The position numbers and the translations under genes are program-made. A DNA stretch of 64,000 nucleotides, taken from positions 62,001 to 126,000 of the forward strand of contig JAWSUF010000001.1 in the NCBI GenBank assembly GCA_033549365.1, in the 5' to 3' direction. Positions 50,402-59,943 of this stretch are shown one piece after another. The notes under the pieces are model-generated. The model was not told the origin of the DNA, did no database searches, and saw nothing but the letters and a program-made list of their open reading frames with translations. Position 1 is the first letter of the stretch; every line of letters starts with the position of its first letter. This DNA is from Acidobacteriota bacterium. GTDB taxonomy: Bacteria > Acidobacteriota > Aminicenantia > Aminicenantales > Saccharicenantaceae.

Positions 50402-52561
50402 TTATTTTCTGACAATATCGACCGAGACGGAAGCCGTGTCTCCCGTGTGTTTGTCCAAGGCCAGGAATTCCAGGATATATCGTCCTGAGTGCGGACTCCC
50501 TTCCAGTGCGATCTCGACAAGGAGATCCACTCCGCGCTCGTCCTGTTTCTTTTTGACGACGGAAACAGGGAGATCCGTCCACTCATAGGACACCGGGTCG
50601 CCGCGCGAAACGTCGATCTCGAGGTTGGCCGCCGACGAAAGCCCCGACAGGCGAACGACCGCATAAAGCGTATCCACATCTTCCGGAATATCTCCCAGCA
50701 ATGGAGCATAAAGGTTCCGGTCGTACCCGAAAATTTCGGACGGCGATGACCCGGGGGTTGCCGCCATTTCCAGGGAATCGGCGGACGGAATGAGGAGGAA
50801 GGGCGCATCCATAACAAATCCGGAGGAGCCTGAGTCGGGGACAATCAGGGGAACAACACCCCTGGCTCCCCGCCCGGTTTCCTGGTTCCTGATGACCAGG
50901 CGGCAGCCGGCGGAGGCGGGCTTGACCGTCATCAGAAAAGACGGATACAGGGTTTTCGCGCCGGGCCCGGGAACGGCCAGCTTGAACTTCTCAATATTGG
51001 AAAAGCCGCCGTCCTCATTGAAAATGAGAAGATAGGCTTCGGAGTTGCCGCCCAGGACTTCCTCGGCGGCGTCGCGATCGAGCCGGCCGAAAACCAGGAG
51101 TTGCAGCCGCCCCTCGCTGAGAACCGGAATCCCGGCGACCGGGATCTCGAAGGGGACCTGGACCTGAGGGATATCGCTCAGGGCCAGATCAACGACATGA
51201 AGAAGTTTTTCGAAAGCCGAATAATCTAGGAAAGGCCTGGATGCGAAATACCCTCCCTGCGACACCACGCGGAGGCCTTTCCTCTTCACGTTGACCCGAA
51301 TTTTGTGATATTTGCCGTCCCATGCGTTGTCCACATCATAGCCCAGCACATAGTAGGCGCCGGTCAATGTTTGGATGTCCGAGGCGATCCTCTGGTTCTC
51401 GACGGTGTTCGCAAAGAATTTGCCTCCCGTCGCCGAGGCAAACTGTTTCAGGGAATCCGCGCCTTCGAACTCCCGTGCCGTCGGATCGAACCCTTCCGGC
51501 GAGGAGATGTCCGAGTTCCGGATCGCCCGGGTGGCGTCGACTGCGAAAACCGGAGCGTTGGCGGCCGCGAAATCCTGGAGCATCTCCGAATAATCGGTTT
51601 GAAGTCCGGTGTCCGCCTGAGCTGCGTCATAGGCGCTCAACTCGGCGGCAAACTGCTCGGGCGTCTTCCAATGTCCAACCACGGCGCCGCCCCGTTTGCC
51701 GAAGATGAGCTGACTGTGAAAACCTCCGGAAAAAAGAATTATATTTTTGAATCCGGGAATCAGGCGGAAGACCCTGGCCAGCTCGCGCAGGGACAGGATG
51801 AATTCCCGGGCCCTGTTGACGTAACTTTCCCGGCGGCCGTCCTGAAGAGTTTGGCTGGTCTGACGGATGGCCTGTTTTAGATAAAATTCTGTATCGGGCA
51901 TCTTCGGAGGAGCGCCTGAAGACCCGTCGCTCGGCTTCTTCTCCCTCTCCATGTCGTCGATATCGGTGTAGTAAATGAAATCCGTCAGACTTTCGGCCCG
52001 GCCGGTGTGATAGCTCAGACCGATGGATTCGACCAGACGGCGGATATGGTCATGATCCGTGGTCAGATATTCACGAAGAACGAGGCCGCGCGTCGCCGTA
52101 TAGGTGACCATGCCGATCTCGTCGGTCGGGCGCATTTCGGTGTCGAGAAACTTGAGAGCGGCGTCCCTGGCTTTGAAAACGCCCCTCGGATCCATGAACG
52201 CAAAATCGAACACCAGGAAAAACTTCCTATTCGTCGGCAGAACGGCCGGAACACCGGCGGAAGGCCTTTGGATTTCTCGAAAATGCTTTTCGAAATGAAC
52301 GATCTTCTGGAGCCGGCCGTTGTCCCGGAGTTCGAAATCCTCGATCGTCAAGTCGTCCACGGGTTCCCCATTTCGATGTGTGACGTAAACGTGGATGAGC
52401 TTGAAACTCACATCGACCTGATGTTGAAGCCCCTTGTCCTGCGGAAAACCGCCCCCCCCGCCGGCCGGGAGAGTCAGGATCATCCACAGGACCACAAACG
52501 CGGCCGCAGCGCCCGCGGATCGAGATCTTCGCCGCAACCGGGCCGGTCTTTCAACTCTCAT
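50402..52561 (-). CDS. VWFA-related Acidobacterial-type exported protein
   Basis: A 719-residue protein with a basic N-terminus and signal helix (about 18-34), followed by a short beta-rich domain (HVYVTHRNGEPVDDLTIEDFELRDNGRLQKI). The VWFA-related domain comes next (about 105-420: FFLVFDFAFMDPRGVFKARDAAL, IILFSGGFHSQ). This combination is common in Acidobacteria. The MIDAS pattern (DxSxS) is altered to DFAF, so metal binding is doubtful. The C-terminal 300 residues are beta-rich. The ATG at 52561 is chosen because CGGGAGG lies 5 nt upstream. The gene is divergent from the LolA-like gene. Confidence 0.85.
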   Translation of the reverse strand: MRVERPARLRRRSRSAGAAAAFVVLWMILTLPAGGGGGFPQDKGLQHQVDVSFKLIHVYVTHRNGEPVDDLTIEDFELRDNGRLQKIVHFEKHFREIQRPSAGVPAVLPTNRKFFLVFDFAFMDPRGVFKARDAALKFLDTEMRPTDEIGMVTYTATRGLVLREYLTTDHDHIRRLVESIGLSYHTGRAESLTDFIYYTDIDDMEREKKPSDGSSGAPPKMPDTEFYLKQAIRQTSQTLQDGRRESYVNRAREFILSLRELARVFRLIPGFKNIILFSGGFHSQLIFGKRGGAVVGHWKTPEQFAAELSAYDAAQADTGLQTDYSEMLQDFAAANAPVFAVDATRAIRNSDISSPEGFDPTAREFEGADSLKQFASATGGKFFANTVENQRIASDIQTLTGAYYVLGYDVDNAWDGKYHKIRVNVKRKGLRVVSQGGYFASRPFLDYSAFEKLLHVVDLALSDIPQVQVPFEIPVAGIPVLSEGRLQLLVFGRLDRDAAEEVLGGNSEAYLLIFNEDGGFSNIEKFKLAVPGPGAKTLYPSFLMTVKPASAGCRLVIRNQETGRGARGVVPLIVPDSGSSGFVMDAPFLLIPSADSLEMAATPGSSPSEIFGYDRNLYAPLLGDIPEDVDTLYAVVRLSGLSSAANLEIDVSRGDPVSYEWTDLPVSVVKKKQDERGVDLLVEIALEGSPHSGRYILEFLALDKHTGDTASVSVDIVRK

Positions 52562-52680
52562 ATCAACCTCCCGAAAAATCATCTCATATTTTGTTTCTAA
52601 TGCAACCTTTATGCCAATTCGTTCATACGATCAACAATGATCCGGAATACCACAAATTGAAACTTGCGTCCTCAATTTAG

Positions 52681-52690
52681 GACACGTGTC
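52681..52690. repeat. Perfect 10-bp palindrome in a divergent promoter region
   Basis: GACACGTGTC at 52681-52690 in the 237-bp gap between the VWFA-related gene (minus) and the LolA-like gene (plus). It is a candidate operator by position only. No clear promoter pair was found in the gap. Confidence 0.35.
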
Positions 52691-52798
52691 TCTTCCTATG
52701 GACGGAGATTTCGAGGGGCTTCTTGATTTCTCCATATCGAATGGGCACACTTCTTGCAAGGTTGTTTCATGTGTTGAATCTTATTCAAAGAGGTTGAG

Positions 52799-53755
52799 AT
52801 GAGAATCGCCGTCATTTTGCCGTGCCTGGTCTTCGGTTTTTTGGCTTCTGGCCCCCCGGCCCGCGGGGAAACCTCACCCGGAACCTTCGGCATTCCGCGT
52901 CCCCTAAAAGCGGCATCAGGGATGACCGAGGACATCACCCTGGAGGCTATTCTTGAAAAGAGTGCGGCCTATTGTGAAAGGGTCAAGAAAATCGCCCTTT
53001 TCTATGTCTGTCAGGTGCATTTGAATGCCGTTCAATATAAATACAAAACTCGGCAGGTTCAACCCACCGCGTGGGGCAGACCGGCGGGATCCGGGGGGGA
53101 TGTGGGAACCGGAGGAGAGGTGCCGGACAAGCTTCCCGCCGGTACGTCGCAGATCAAGTTCGATCCGCGCGGCCGGGCCCGAAATCGTCACCTCTACGAC
53201 TATCAGCTCATCAACAAGGATGGGGAGCTGGCCGAGCAGTGGACTTTGCTCCAAGAGAACGGCCGCAAAAAAAACCAGGACCTGCCGTCACCCAAGGATA
53301 TCCGTTTCACCAGCCGCTATCTCGTCATGGGCCCGGTCGGCTTTCTGGCCAAATCCTGGCAGGATCGGTTCCGATACAAAATCGTGGGCCGGGAAATTCT
53401 GGACGATCATGAGGCCCTCATCATCCATTGCGAACCCCGGATCCGCGGAGGCGACAACGACAACACGGGCCGCATCTGGGTGGATGCCCGGGATGGGACC
53501 ATTCTCCAGATCGAATGGGAGCCGAGTTCGATCCAGGGCTACAGAGACACCGCTCCGCCGGGATACAGCTATCGCGTGACATGGACGGTGACCTACGGCG
53601 TGGAGCAGAACGGCATCCGCTTTCCGAGCCGCCAGTTCATCCGGGAATTCCTTATCGACGGCAGGGAGATCACCATCCCCCTGGAAGAGACGGAATTCGA
53701 CTACCGGGACTACAAGTTTTTCACGGTTGGAGTCGAGGTTAAATTCACTCCCTGA
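52799..53755 (+). CDS. Exported LolA-like / outer-membrane lipoprotein-sorting-like protein
   Basis: A 318-residue protein with a signal peptide (about 1-23, ending PARGE). The mature region begins with a helix (ITLEAILEKSAAYCERVKKIALFYVCQ) carrying two cysteines, a pattern common to small uncharacterised Acidobacterial proteins. It continues as a large antiparallel beta-sheet with the DHEALIIHCEPR and GRIWVDARDGTILQIEWEP strands of LolA/LppX-like sorting proteins. Those bind acyl chains of lipoproteins, but this protein may bind another lipid. AGAGG lies 5 nt before the ATG. Function is inferred from the fold pattern only. Confidence 0.7.
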   Translation: MRIAVILPCLVFGFLASGPPARGETSPGTFGIPRPLKAASGMTEDITLEAILEKSAAYCERVKKIALFYVCQVHLNAVQYKYKTRQVQPTAWGRPAGSGGDVGTGGEVPDKLPAGTSQIKFDPRGRARNRHLYDYQLINKDGELAEQWTLLQENGRKKNQDLPSPKDIRFTSRYLVMGPVGFLAKSWQDRFRYKIVGREILDDHEALIIHCEPRIRGGDNDNTGRIWVDARDGTILQIEWEPSSIQGYRDTAPPGYSYRVTWTVTYGVEQNGIRFPSRQFIREFLIDGREITIPLEETEFDYRDYKFFTVGVEVKFTP

Positions 53756-53785
53756 TTCAGGACCTCCCGGCGTCGCTGGCGGTCT

Positions 53786-55486
53786 TCAATACCATTTTTT
53801 ATAAGGCGCCAGAGCTAGACTCCGGGGCTCGACGACGCGGAAAATGGTGAAAACATCACCGGGCTTGGGGACCAGCCTGTATTTCCAATAGCGGATGAGT
53901 CCGAACTCCGACTGCGGCTCGAGAAGCAGGGGGATGAGGTTGGCCCCGTCCTGGGCGCAAGAGACATAGAAGTCGCCCCGGCGGACAAGCGTCTGCCGAG
54001 CCTTTTTTTCGACCTCGATCTTCTCCGGAGCCAGGTAATCGGCCTCAGACGGGATCACGGCCACAGCCCTGTAATATTCGACATCGACTTCGGCGTCCTT
54101 TGTGAACATGCCGATTTCGATCCGGCGGGCGAGAAGGGCTTCGGCGATATCGGACCGTTCGGAGGGAATGATATAGCCGAGCGGCCGAGGGACGGAAAGC
54201 TGCGACTCGACACGGGGAAACCAGTTCTTGACGACTTCGGTCGTGATTTTGAGGTCCGGCGGCAAGGGATAGGGGGCGACGTCGGCGGCTGTCAGGGCCT
54301 CCCCCGCCTTCTTGTCTGTTTTGAGGATGCCGCGAACAGGCGATTCCGCTCTTTCGAAAGCCTGGATGACGAGTTCAGGCTGAGCCGGATCGCGGGCATA
54401 GGCGATTTGCAGATGGACGAGATCGTCCTTATCGAATGTCCGGGCTTTATCCACAAGATTCGTTCGGGCCTCCCGGATCATTTTCAGGATTTTCGGGCCA
54501 TGAGCGGCCGTCGCATCGACGAATGACCGGATCCCGTAGTACTGCCAATCCGTCCGGGCCTCGAGCGTTTCGAGGTCGTGGCGCGATGCGCCCTCCTGGA
54601 TGAAGGACAGCGTTTCATAGATCCCCAGGCTGTTCCTTCCGTCGTTGATGTCGGCCGTCGAAAACCGTTTCATCATCTCCCGGGGTCGGGCCTCTTCCCG
54701 GCCGTAGACGGCGCCCGCAGATGTATCCCGCCCGATCTCCGAGGTCACGAGATATTCATGGAAGGGGATGTTTTTCCGCTTCAAGACGGCCTCGACCTCG
54801 GCCAGGATGACACGCCGCGAAAAAGTTTCGATCTCCGGATGGATGTTGATGTTCGAGACGCAGCCGATCGAGACACGATAATAGTCGTCGCCTTTTTCAT
54901 GGATGTCCATCGTCACTTCCGGCATCCAGGTCCGGAAAACGCGGTGGATGGTCCTGACGCCCAGCGATTCGAGCTTGATGTGGTCGCGGTTCATGTCCAG
55001 CCCGTCCTCGTTCACGCGCCTGTCGAGGCGGTTGCCGTGAGGGTTGACCTGAGGAAGAACGAGAAGATTGACTTTCGCAAGAAACGGCCGGAGTTCACCC
55101 GTCGCGACATCCCGGATGAACCTGAGAACGGCTTCCTTGGCGGACTGCTCGTTGCCGTGCTGCGCGGCGATGAGAAGGACGGTCAAGCGGGTCCTGTCGA
55201 TTTTTTCCGGTGTTGCCGCGCCGTTTTCCGTCAAAATGCAGAGCGGGATATCCTCACCCTCATATCCGCGAACATCCCGCGTCCGGCCGGCATAGACGAC
55301 TTTGAGAGCGGGAGACGCGTCGGCCAGAAGGCTCAGGAAACTGGCGACATCCTCGCTCTGGCTGTAGCGCGTATAGCGCGCCTCTTCGGCCGGCGTCGGG
55401 AGGGTTTGCGGCGACGGTGCGGCATTTGAGAGCCCGCCTGAAATCAGCAATACAAGAGCAACCCCAATAAACTTGTTCCTTGACAT
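53786..55486 (-). CDS. M14-family zinc carboxypeptidase
   Basis: A 566-residue exported peptidase (signal peptide about 3-24, ending LSNAAPS). The N-terminal catalytic domain shows the metal motif AAQHGNEQSAKEA (HxxE) and the third ligand, His, in VTMDIHEKGDDYY. NPHGNRLDRRVNEDGLDMNRDH holds the substrate-binding Asn-Arg. A C-terminal beta-rich region follows (about 400-566). M14 enzymes remove C-terminal amino acids or cleave peptidoglycan peptides. The ATG at 55486 uses AAAGGAGG 4 nt upstream; the upstream GTG is too close to it. The start overlaps the stop of the ChaN-PDZ gene (TGATG), so both are co-translated. Confidence 0.9.
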   Translation of the reverse strand: MSRNKFIGVALVLLISGGLSNAAPSPQTLPTPAEEARYTRYSQSEDVASFLSLLADASPALKVVYAGRTRDVRGYEGEDIPLCILTENGAATPEKIDRTRLTVLLIAAQHGNEQSAKEAVLRFIRDVATGELRPFLAKVNLLVLPQVNPHGNRLDRRVNEDGLDMNRDHIKLESLGVRTIHRVFRTWMPEVTMDIHEKGDDYYRVSIGCVSNINIHPEIETFSRRVILAEVEAVLKRKNIPFHEYLVTSEIGRDTSAGAVYGREEARPREMMKRFSTADINDGRNSLGIYETLSFIQEGASRHDLETLEARTDWQYYGIRSFVDATAAHGPKILKMIREARTNLVDKARTFDKDDLVHLQIAYARDPAQPELVIQAFERAESPVRGILKTDKKAGEALTAADVAPYPLPPDLKITTEVVKNWFPRVESQLSVPRPLGYIIPSERSDIAEALLARRIEIGMFTKDAEVDVEYYRAVAVIPSEADYLAPEKIEVEKKARQTLVRRGDFYVSCAQDGANLIPLLLEPQSEFGLIRYWKYRLVPKPGDVFTIFRVVEPRSLALAPYKKWY

Positions 55487-56745
55487 CACTCCTCCTCCTT
55501 TTCGACAGGCATTTCAAAATGCAGTGTCACATTTTCCACCCGGGCATTCCGGAGAACGCGGAAATGCGCCTCCTCACCCCAGTCGAAACGGGCCAGGTAG
55601 ATCCGCAACTCGTTGATGTCGTTGAAAGTCAGTCCGTCGGCGTCGAGGATGACATCGCCCTTCACAAAAGCCGCGCCCCGGGCGACTCCCGAGGACGGTT
55701 GGGGATCGACGACCAAGTTGTCGAGGCCGTCGATTTTCCGAAGGGTCAAACCCACATCGGGATACGCCGGTCTTTTCTCGGCGGCGATTCCCCAGATGAA
55801 ATCGGCCAGTCCCCGGGCGACCCGCACAGACGGCTGTCCATCCGGCACGGGGACACACACCACCGTTAAGAAGGGTTGTCCTGTTTTTTCGAAAGCTCTT
55901 CGATTGAGGCCGAGATTGTAGAGGAGATGGCCCGACCCGGCCAGAACGACCATTCTCCGGCCGTCCTTTTCCGCGGCCCGGACGGCGGCGGTGGCCATGA
56001 CCTCATCCCAGGCCGCCTGGGACCGGTAGAGGCCCTCGAACACCATGTCCAGTCCCCCGCCCTTCATTTGCGGCGGCAGATCCAGGGACTCGAAGATCGC
56101 CCGGACGAGAGTTCTGTGATCTTCGTTCGAAAGATCGGGTTCCGGAACAAGGGCTTTTTCTTCATCTTCGAGGGAGGCCCAGCCTTTCATCCGGATCCGG
56201 CTGATGATTTCCCGGGGCGTGTTGATCCCGTGGACGGGAATCCCCTTCTCCAGGGCGAATGCGAAGATATCCCGGTAGTAACCGAAATTGAAGTTCCAGG
56301 TCTCGTACCAGCGGACGGCCCGTACAAACTCCTCCAGGTCGAATTCGCCCGCGTTGAAACGGTCGAGAACTGGCTGAAGCGTGGATGGGAACATTTCCAG
56401 TCCCAAGGCGATATGAGGATCCTGAGCATAAAGCCCCTGAAGAACACGGAGCTGGACTTCGTGCATGGGCAGGCTGTTATGCGTTTCGCCGACGTGGACG
56501 AACCGGCTGTCCGCCATGTCCCGGATCATGCTATCGAAATCCACGGCTCCCCCGGCCTTCGCCGAGATGATCTCTCCTGGGGCTGCGGAGACGAACTGTC
56601 CTCGAAACATGGGATCGCCCAACTCCAGCGTCAGAATCGGGTCTTCTCCCGGCTTCCCGGGATCTTGCTGTCCAGCGGGCACAGCATCCGAGAAAACCGG
56701 GATGATGACGAAGATGATGAAAGCAACAACGGCGATACGGTTCAT
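55486..56745 (-). CDS. ChaN/Tiki-like (EreA-superfamily) lipoprotein-type protein with PDZ domain
   Basis: A 419-residue exported protein (signal peptide about 1-25). The main domain (about 55-290) resembles the ChaN haem-binding/Tiki fold: RFVHVGETHNSLPMHEVQLRVL has the GExH motif, followed by ALGLEMFPSTLQPVLDRF, WNFNFGYYRDIFAFALEKGI, GINTPREI and a final GSGHLLYNLG His motif. A PDZ-like domain (about 320-405) contains GAAFVKGDVILDADGLTFNDINELRIYL. Members bind haem or act as metalloproteases; conservation of the GExH and the C-terminal GH supports an active protein. GGAGG is 5 nt before the ATG. It is followed, with a 1-nt overlap, by the M14 peptidase gene. Confidence 0.85.
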   Translation of the reverse strand: MNRIAVVAFIIFVIIPVFSDAVPAGQQDPGKPGEDPILTLELGDPMFRGQFVSAAPGEIISAKAGGAVDFDSMIRDMADSRFVHVGETHNSLPMHEVQLRVLQGLYAQDPHIALGLEMFPSTLQPVLDRFNAGEFDLEEFVRAVRWYETWNFNFGYYRDIFAFALEKGIPVHGINTPREIISRIRMKGWASLEDEEKALVPEPDLSNEDHRTLVRAIFESLDLPPQMKGGGLDMVFEGLYRSQAAWDEVMATAAVRAAEKDGRRMVVLAGSGHLLYNLGLNRRAFEKTGQPFLTVVCVPVPDGQPSVRVARGLADFIWGIAAEKRPAYPDVGLTLRKIDGLDNLVVDPQPSSGVARGAAFVKGDVILDADGLTFNDINELRIYLARFDWGEEAHFRVLRNARVENVTLHFEMPVEKEEE

Positions 56746-56771
56746 GGCCACCTCCAAATGAGCATGCCGCC

Positions 56772-56801
56772 ATGATATCCACCCTTTTCTCCGCCTGTCA
56801 A
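56772..56801 (-). promoter_or_regulatory. Promoter of the ChaN-PDZ / M14 operon
   Basis: Minus-strand TTGACA (56796-56801), 18 bp, TATCAT (56772-56777). Confidence 0.7.
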
Positions 56802-56852
56802 CACGCTGAGGAGTTCGACGGATCTTTATTTTTTCTTTTCACCGAAAAATGA

Positions 56853-56858
56853 TAGACT
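56853..56858 (+). promoter_or_regulatory. Candidate -10 box of the threonine-synthase-like gene
   Basis: TAGACT ends 9 bp before the ATG at 56868, with a poor -35 region (TTTTTC, 56830-56835, 17 bp away). A GAGG 3 nt before the ATG is too close to be a normal Shine-Dalgarno. Confidence 0.4.
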
Positions 56859-56867
56859 ACGAGGCCA

Positions 56868-58196
56868 ATGAAATCCGCGAAATTCCATCTTCAATGCCTT
56901 TTCTGTCAAGCCCGAACGGACTCCTTCCAGGCCTGGTTTCGCCACGGCCAGCAATGCCCGAAATGCGGCGGCGGGCAGGCCGACGTGATCTATCCCCGGA
57001 ACGGAAGAACTCTCCAAAAGATTCTTCACAATCACACGGTGGCCATGCCCGGACTGTGGCGCTACATCGATGTGCTTCCGATCAACGACAAGCGGAATAT
57101 CGTCTCCGCGGGCGAAGGCGTCGTGCCCATCGACCGGTGGCGGTTTTTTGAAAGAACGGCCAAGGAGGTTTTCGGAATCCGCTGTCGTGTCTACGCCCAC
57201 CGCCACGACAACAACTATGCCACCGGAACATTCAAGGACCTGGCCGGTTCGGTCGTCGCCAGTGTTCTCAAGGAATCCGGCATTCCCGACTATGTCGTCG
57301 CCTCGACCGGCAATGTGGGCGTCGCCTATGCTCGCTACCTGGCCGGGGCCGGCACGACCCTCTATGCGTTCATTCCCAGAAATTCATCGGTCACCCAGGA
57401 AGCCGAGATATCCTGTTTCGGGCAAAAGGCTTTCCGCGTCGACGGCGATTACCAGAAAGCCAAGGAGTTCGCCGCATCGTTCGCCGCCGAGCACGGGATG
57501 GTCCTCGCCGCCGGAAATTTCGACCCGATGAGAATTGAGGCCAAGAAGACCATGGCCTACGAATGGCTGCGCCTGATGCCGGAATTCCCGACGGTCTACA
57601 TCCAGGCCCTGAGCGGAGGCACGGGACCCCTGGCCGTCGCCAAGGCGTTCAGAGAGTTTGACGCGGCCGGCCTGAGTTTGACCCTTCCCCGGTTCCTTCT
57701 CGTCCAGAGCGACAAATGTCCGCCCATGGCCGAAGCCTGGAAAAAGGCCAAAGCCCAAGGATTTCCTGAAGGCTGGGAACGAAACTATCCGATTTACCAC
57801 AATCCCCGGACGTCCATTCCCACCCTGGCCACGGGCTACCCCAAGACCTATCCCGTGCTCGCCCCGCTTGTCCGCCGGAGCGGCGGAGAGATCCTGGCGT
57901 TTTCCGAAAAGGGCGCCCTTGCCGTCACTCGGCTGACGGCTTTCGAATCGGCCGTCCGCATGGGGCCGGCCGCCGCCGTCGCCGTCGGCGGCTTTCTCAA
58001 GACCCTGGCCTCCGGACTCATCCGAAACGGAGACGTCGTCCTCCTGAATATCGGCGAAGGCATCCGCCGGGCTCCCGAGTTCATGAAAAGACTGGTTGCC
58101 GCCTCGTCCCCCGTCGCCTCGCTTGATGCCTGCCCGCTGATGGACCGCAAGGCTTACGAAAAGGAACTCTGGGAAAACGTCTCCCGGTTCCTGTAA
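56868..58196 (+). CDS. Threonine-synthase-like PLP-dependent enzyme
   Basis: A 442-residue fold-type II PLP enzyme. An N-terminal zinc ribbon (Cys10, Cys13, Cys30, Cys33) is followed by the threonine-synthase pattern VVPIDRWRFF, then NNYATGTFKDLAGSVVASVL, where the Lys of FKD binds PLP (about residue 122). STGNVGVAYARYLA binds the phosphate. It probably converts O-phosphohomoserine to threonine, although related enzymes act on threonine or cysteate. The length is near that of long threonine synthases. No thrA or thrB gene is nearby. It may be translated from a nearly leaderless mRNA. Confidence 0.85.
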   Translation: MKSAKFHLQCLFCQARTDSFQAWFRHGQQCPKCGGGQADVIYPRNGRTLQKILHNHTVAMPGLWRYIDVLPINDKRNIVSAGEGVVPIDRWRFFERTAKEVFGIRCRVYAHRHDNNYATGTFKDLAGSVVASVLKESGIPDYVVASTGNVGVAYARYLAGAGTTLYAFIPRNSSVTQEAEISCFGQKAFRVDGDYQKAKEFAASFAAEHGMVLAAGNFDPMRIEAKKTMAYEWLRLMPEFPTVYIQALSGGTGPLAVAKAFREFDAAGLSLTLPRFLLVQSDKCPPMAEAWKKAKAQGFPEGWERNYPIYHNPRTSIPTLATGYPKTYPVLAPLVRRSGGEILAFSEKGALAVTRLTAFESAVRMGPAAAVAVGGFLKTLASGLIRNGDVVLLNIGEGIRRAPEFMKRLVAASSPVASLDACPLMDRKAYEKELWENVSRFL

Positions 58197-58206
58197 ATCC
58201 GCTCTC

Positions 58207-59691
58207 CTATTCGCGTGGGCGACGGTTGATCAGAAATCCTCCGATTCCCAAAGCCACAAAAATCAGGGCCTGGACAAAGACGCGGTACTTGACCACGGGA
58301 CCTGAGACCGCCAGGAAAATATATCCGCCGCCCAGAACGACGATAAACATATAGACCCAGACCATGATCGACCGGGCCTTCAGCCGGGTTTCGGGAGTGT
58401 TTTCCGTAAAGCGTCTTGCAAAAAGATACAGGGCAAGAATGGCGAACATGTCGAGGATGGCGAAGAGTCCCCAAAAAAGAGTCGCCCGGCCGGCGGCCTG
58501 GGGTGTCCCGACAACAGGCGCCAGCATCCGGTCATAAAGCATGGCACCGATCGAAGACCCCAACAGAGATCCCACCACGCCATAGAGAAAGGCGTAACCC
58601 ATGTAAACCGCCTTGCGGTCCTGGGGGGCGACCAGGCCGATAAACGAATAGTACTTGGGATGGGCGGTCATCTCTCCGATGGAAAAGACCGCGATTCCAA
58701 GAATGTAGATCCAGGCGCTTTTTGATAGGGCGAGAAGGATGAAGCCGGCGCCGCCGAGCATCATCCCGACCATCATGGTCGGCAGAGCTTTCCGGGCGGC
58801 AACGATGCGGCTGACAACGACCTGGAGAAGGATAATGGTTCCGGCGTTGATCGCCGTGACATGTTCGATATCGAATGTGAATGTCCATTTCAGACCGATC
58901 GCGATCAGCAGTGAGTTGCCGGCGGCGCTGACCGGTTCCCGGTCAATGAAATCCCGAAGATACCAGAGAACCGATCCAAAGGTCTGGAAATAGAGGATCC
59001 AGAAAACCGAGTAAACCATGACCATGAGCATGAACCGGGCATCGCCGAGGACTTCGGCCGCTCCCTTGAGGGTTTCCGAGAGAGACTTGGTACTCTTGGG
59101 ACGCGGCGGCTCACGATAGAAAAAGGCCGTGGGAACAAGCATGGCGCCCGTGTAGAGCGCCGAGGCGATGAAAACGTATTTCCAGGCAAAGCCCTTGAGA
59201 ACACTGACTACCAGCGGAGACAGGAACGCGCCGAGGTTGATCATCCAGTAATAGATGCCGAACCCGAAAGCCGACGTCTTTTCATCCGTCGTTCGGGCCA
59301 CCGTGCCGGAGATAATGGGCTTGAAAAGACCCGCCCCCGTGGCCATGACGAGCAAAGCCAGGAAAACCAGTCCGTAGGTGGACATATGGCCGGCCGCAAA
59401 ATACCCGGCCGAAAGCAGCGACAAGGCCACCATCAGCACACGGCGATAACCGTAGCGGTCGGCCAGGGCACCGCCCAGAATGGGAAGGATATACGTCATG
59501 GCATAGACGACGCTCTGAAGAAGACCGATCGCCTCACGGGTGAATCCCAATCCGCCGCTCTGAACACTGTCGGCGAGATAGACGGCGAGAACGGAGTTCA
59601 TTCCATAATAGGCCCCGCGTTCGAACAACTCAAGGACATTGGCCACCCAGAACGTTCTAGGAAAATCCTTGAAAACATTGACTTTGCCCAT
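58207..59691 (-). CDS. POT-family (proton-dependent) oligopeptide transporter
   Basis: A 494-residue major-facilitator protein with about 12-14 membrane helices. The POT/PTR signature ExxER is at residues 21-25 (ELFERGAYYGMNSVLAVYL). GGALADRYGYRRVLM is the MFS loop 2-3 motif, and FKPIISGTVARTTDEK is typical of POT proteins. These import di- and tripeptides with protons. This fits the many exported peptidases nearby. A strong AAGGAG Shine-Dalgarno precedes the ATG. Confidence 0.9.
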   Translation of the reverse strand: MGKVNVFKDFPRTFWVANVLELFERGAYYGMNSVLAVYLADSVQSGGLGFTREAIGLLQSVVYAMTYILPILGGALADRYGYRRVLMVALSLLSAGYFAAGHMSTYGLVFLALLVMATGAGLFKPIISGTVARTTDEKTSAFGFGIYYWMINLGAFLSPLVVSVLKGFAWKYVFIASALYTGAMLVPTAFFYREPPRPKSTKSLSETLKGAAEVLGDARFMLMVMVYSVFWILYFQTFGSVLWYLRDFIDREPVSAAGNSLLIAIGLKWTFTFDIEHVTAINAGTIILLQVVVSRIVAARKALPTMMVGMMLGGAGFILLALSKSAWIYILGIAVFSIGEMTAHPKYYSFIGLVAPQDRKAVYMGYAFLYGVVGSLLGSSIGAMLYDRMLAPVVGTPQAAGRATLFWGLFAILDMFAILALYLFARRFTENTPETRLKARSIMVWVYMFIVVLGGGYIFLAVSGPVVKYRVFVQALIFVALGIGGFLINRRPRE

Positions 59692-59735
59692 TCAAGAGTC
59701 TCCTTCCCCAGAGAGGAATTTCGTCTTAGAGCGGG

Positions 59736-59764
59736 TATATACACGATTTCCGGGTGCACTGCAA
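59736..59764 (-). promoter_or_regulatory. Promoter of the POT transporter gene
   Basis: Minus-strand TTGCAG (59759-59764), 17 bp, TATATA (59736-59741). The rest of 59692-59943 contains no gene; an isolated plus-strand TATAAT is at 59806-59811. Confidence 0.65.
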
Positions 59765-59943
59765 GCGGATGATTTCGGCGCGGTTCAGCAACACCGATCT
59801 ATTTGTATAATTTCAGTGGATCGCCTGAAAACTCCTGCGATATTGGGATCGTCGTGGAGGCTTCGCTCATCGGATAGGCCATCACGGCCCCCGAACGCCT
59901 CGGGTTGCCCTATCGGAGCATGGCCGGGATTCCCAGGGGAATT

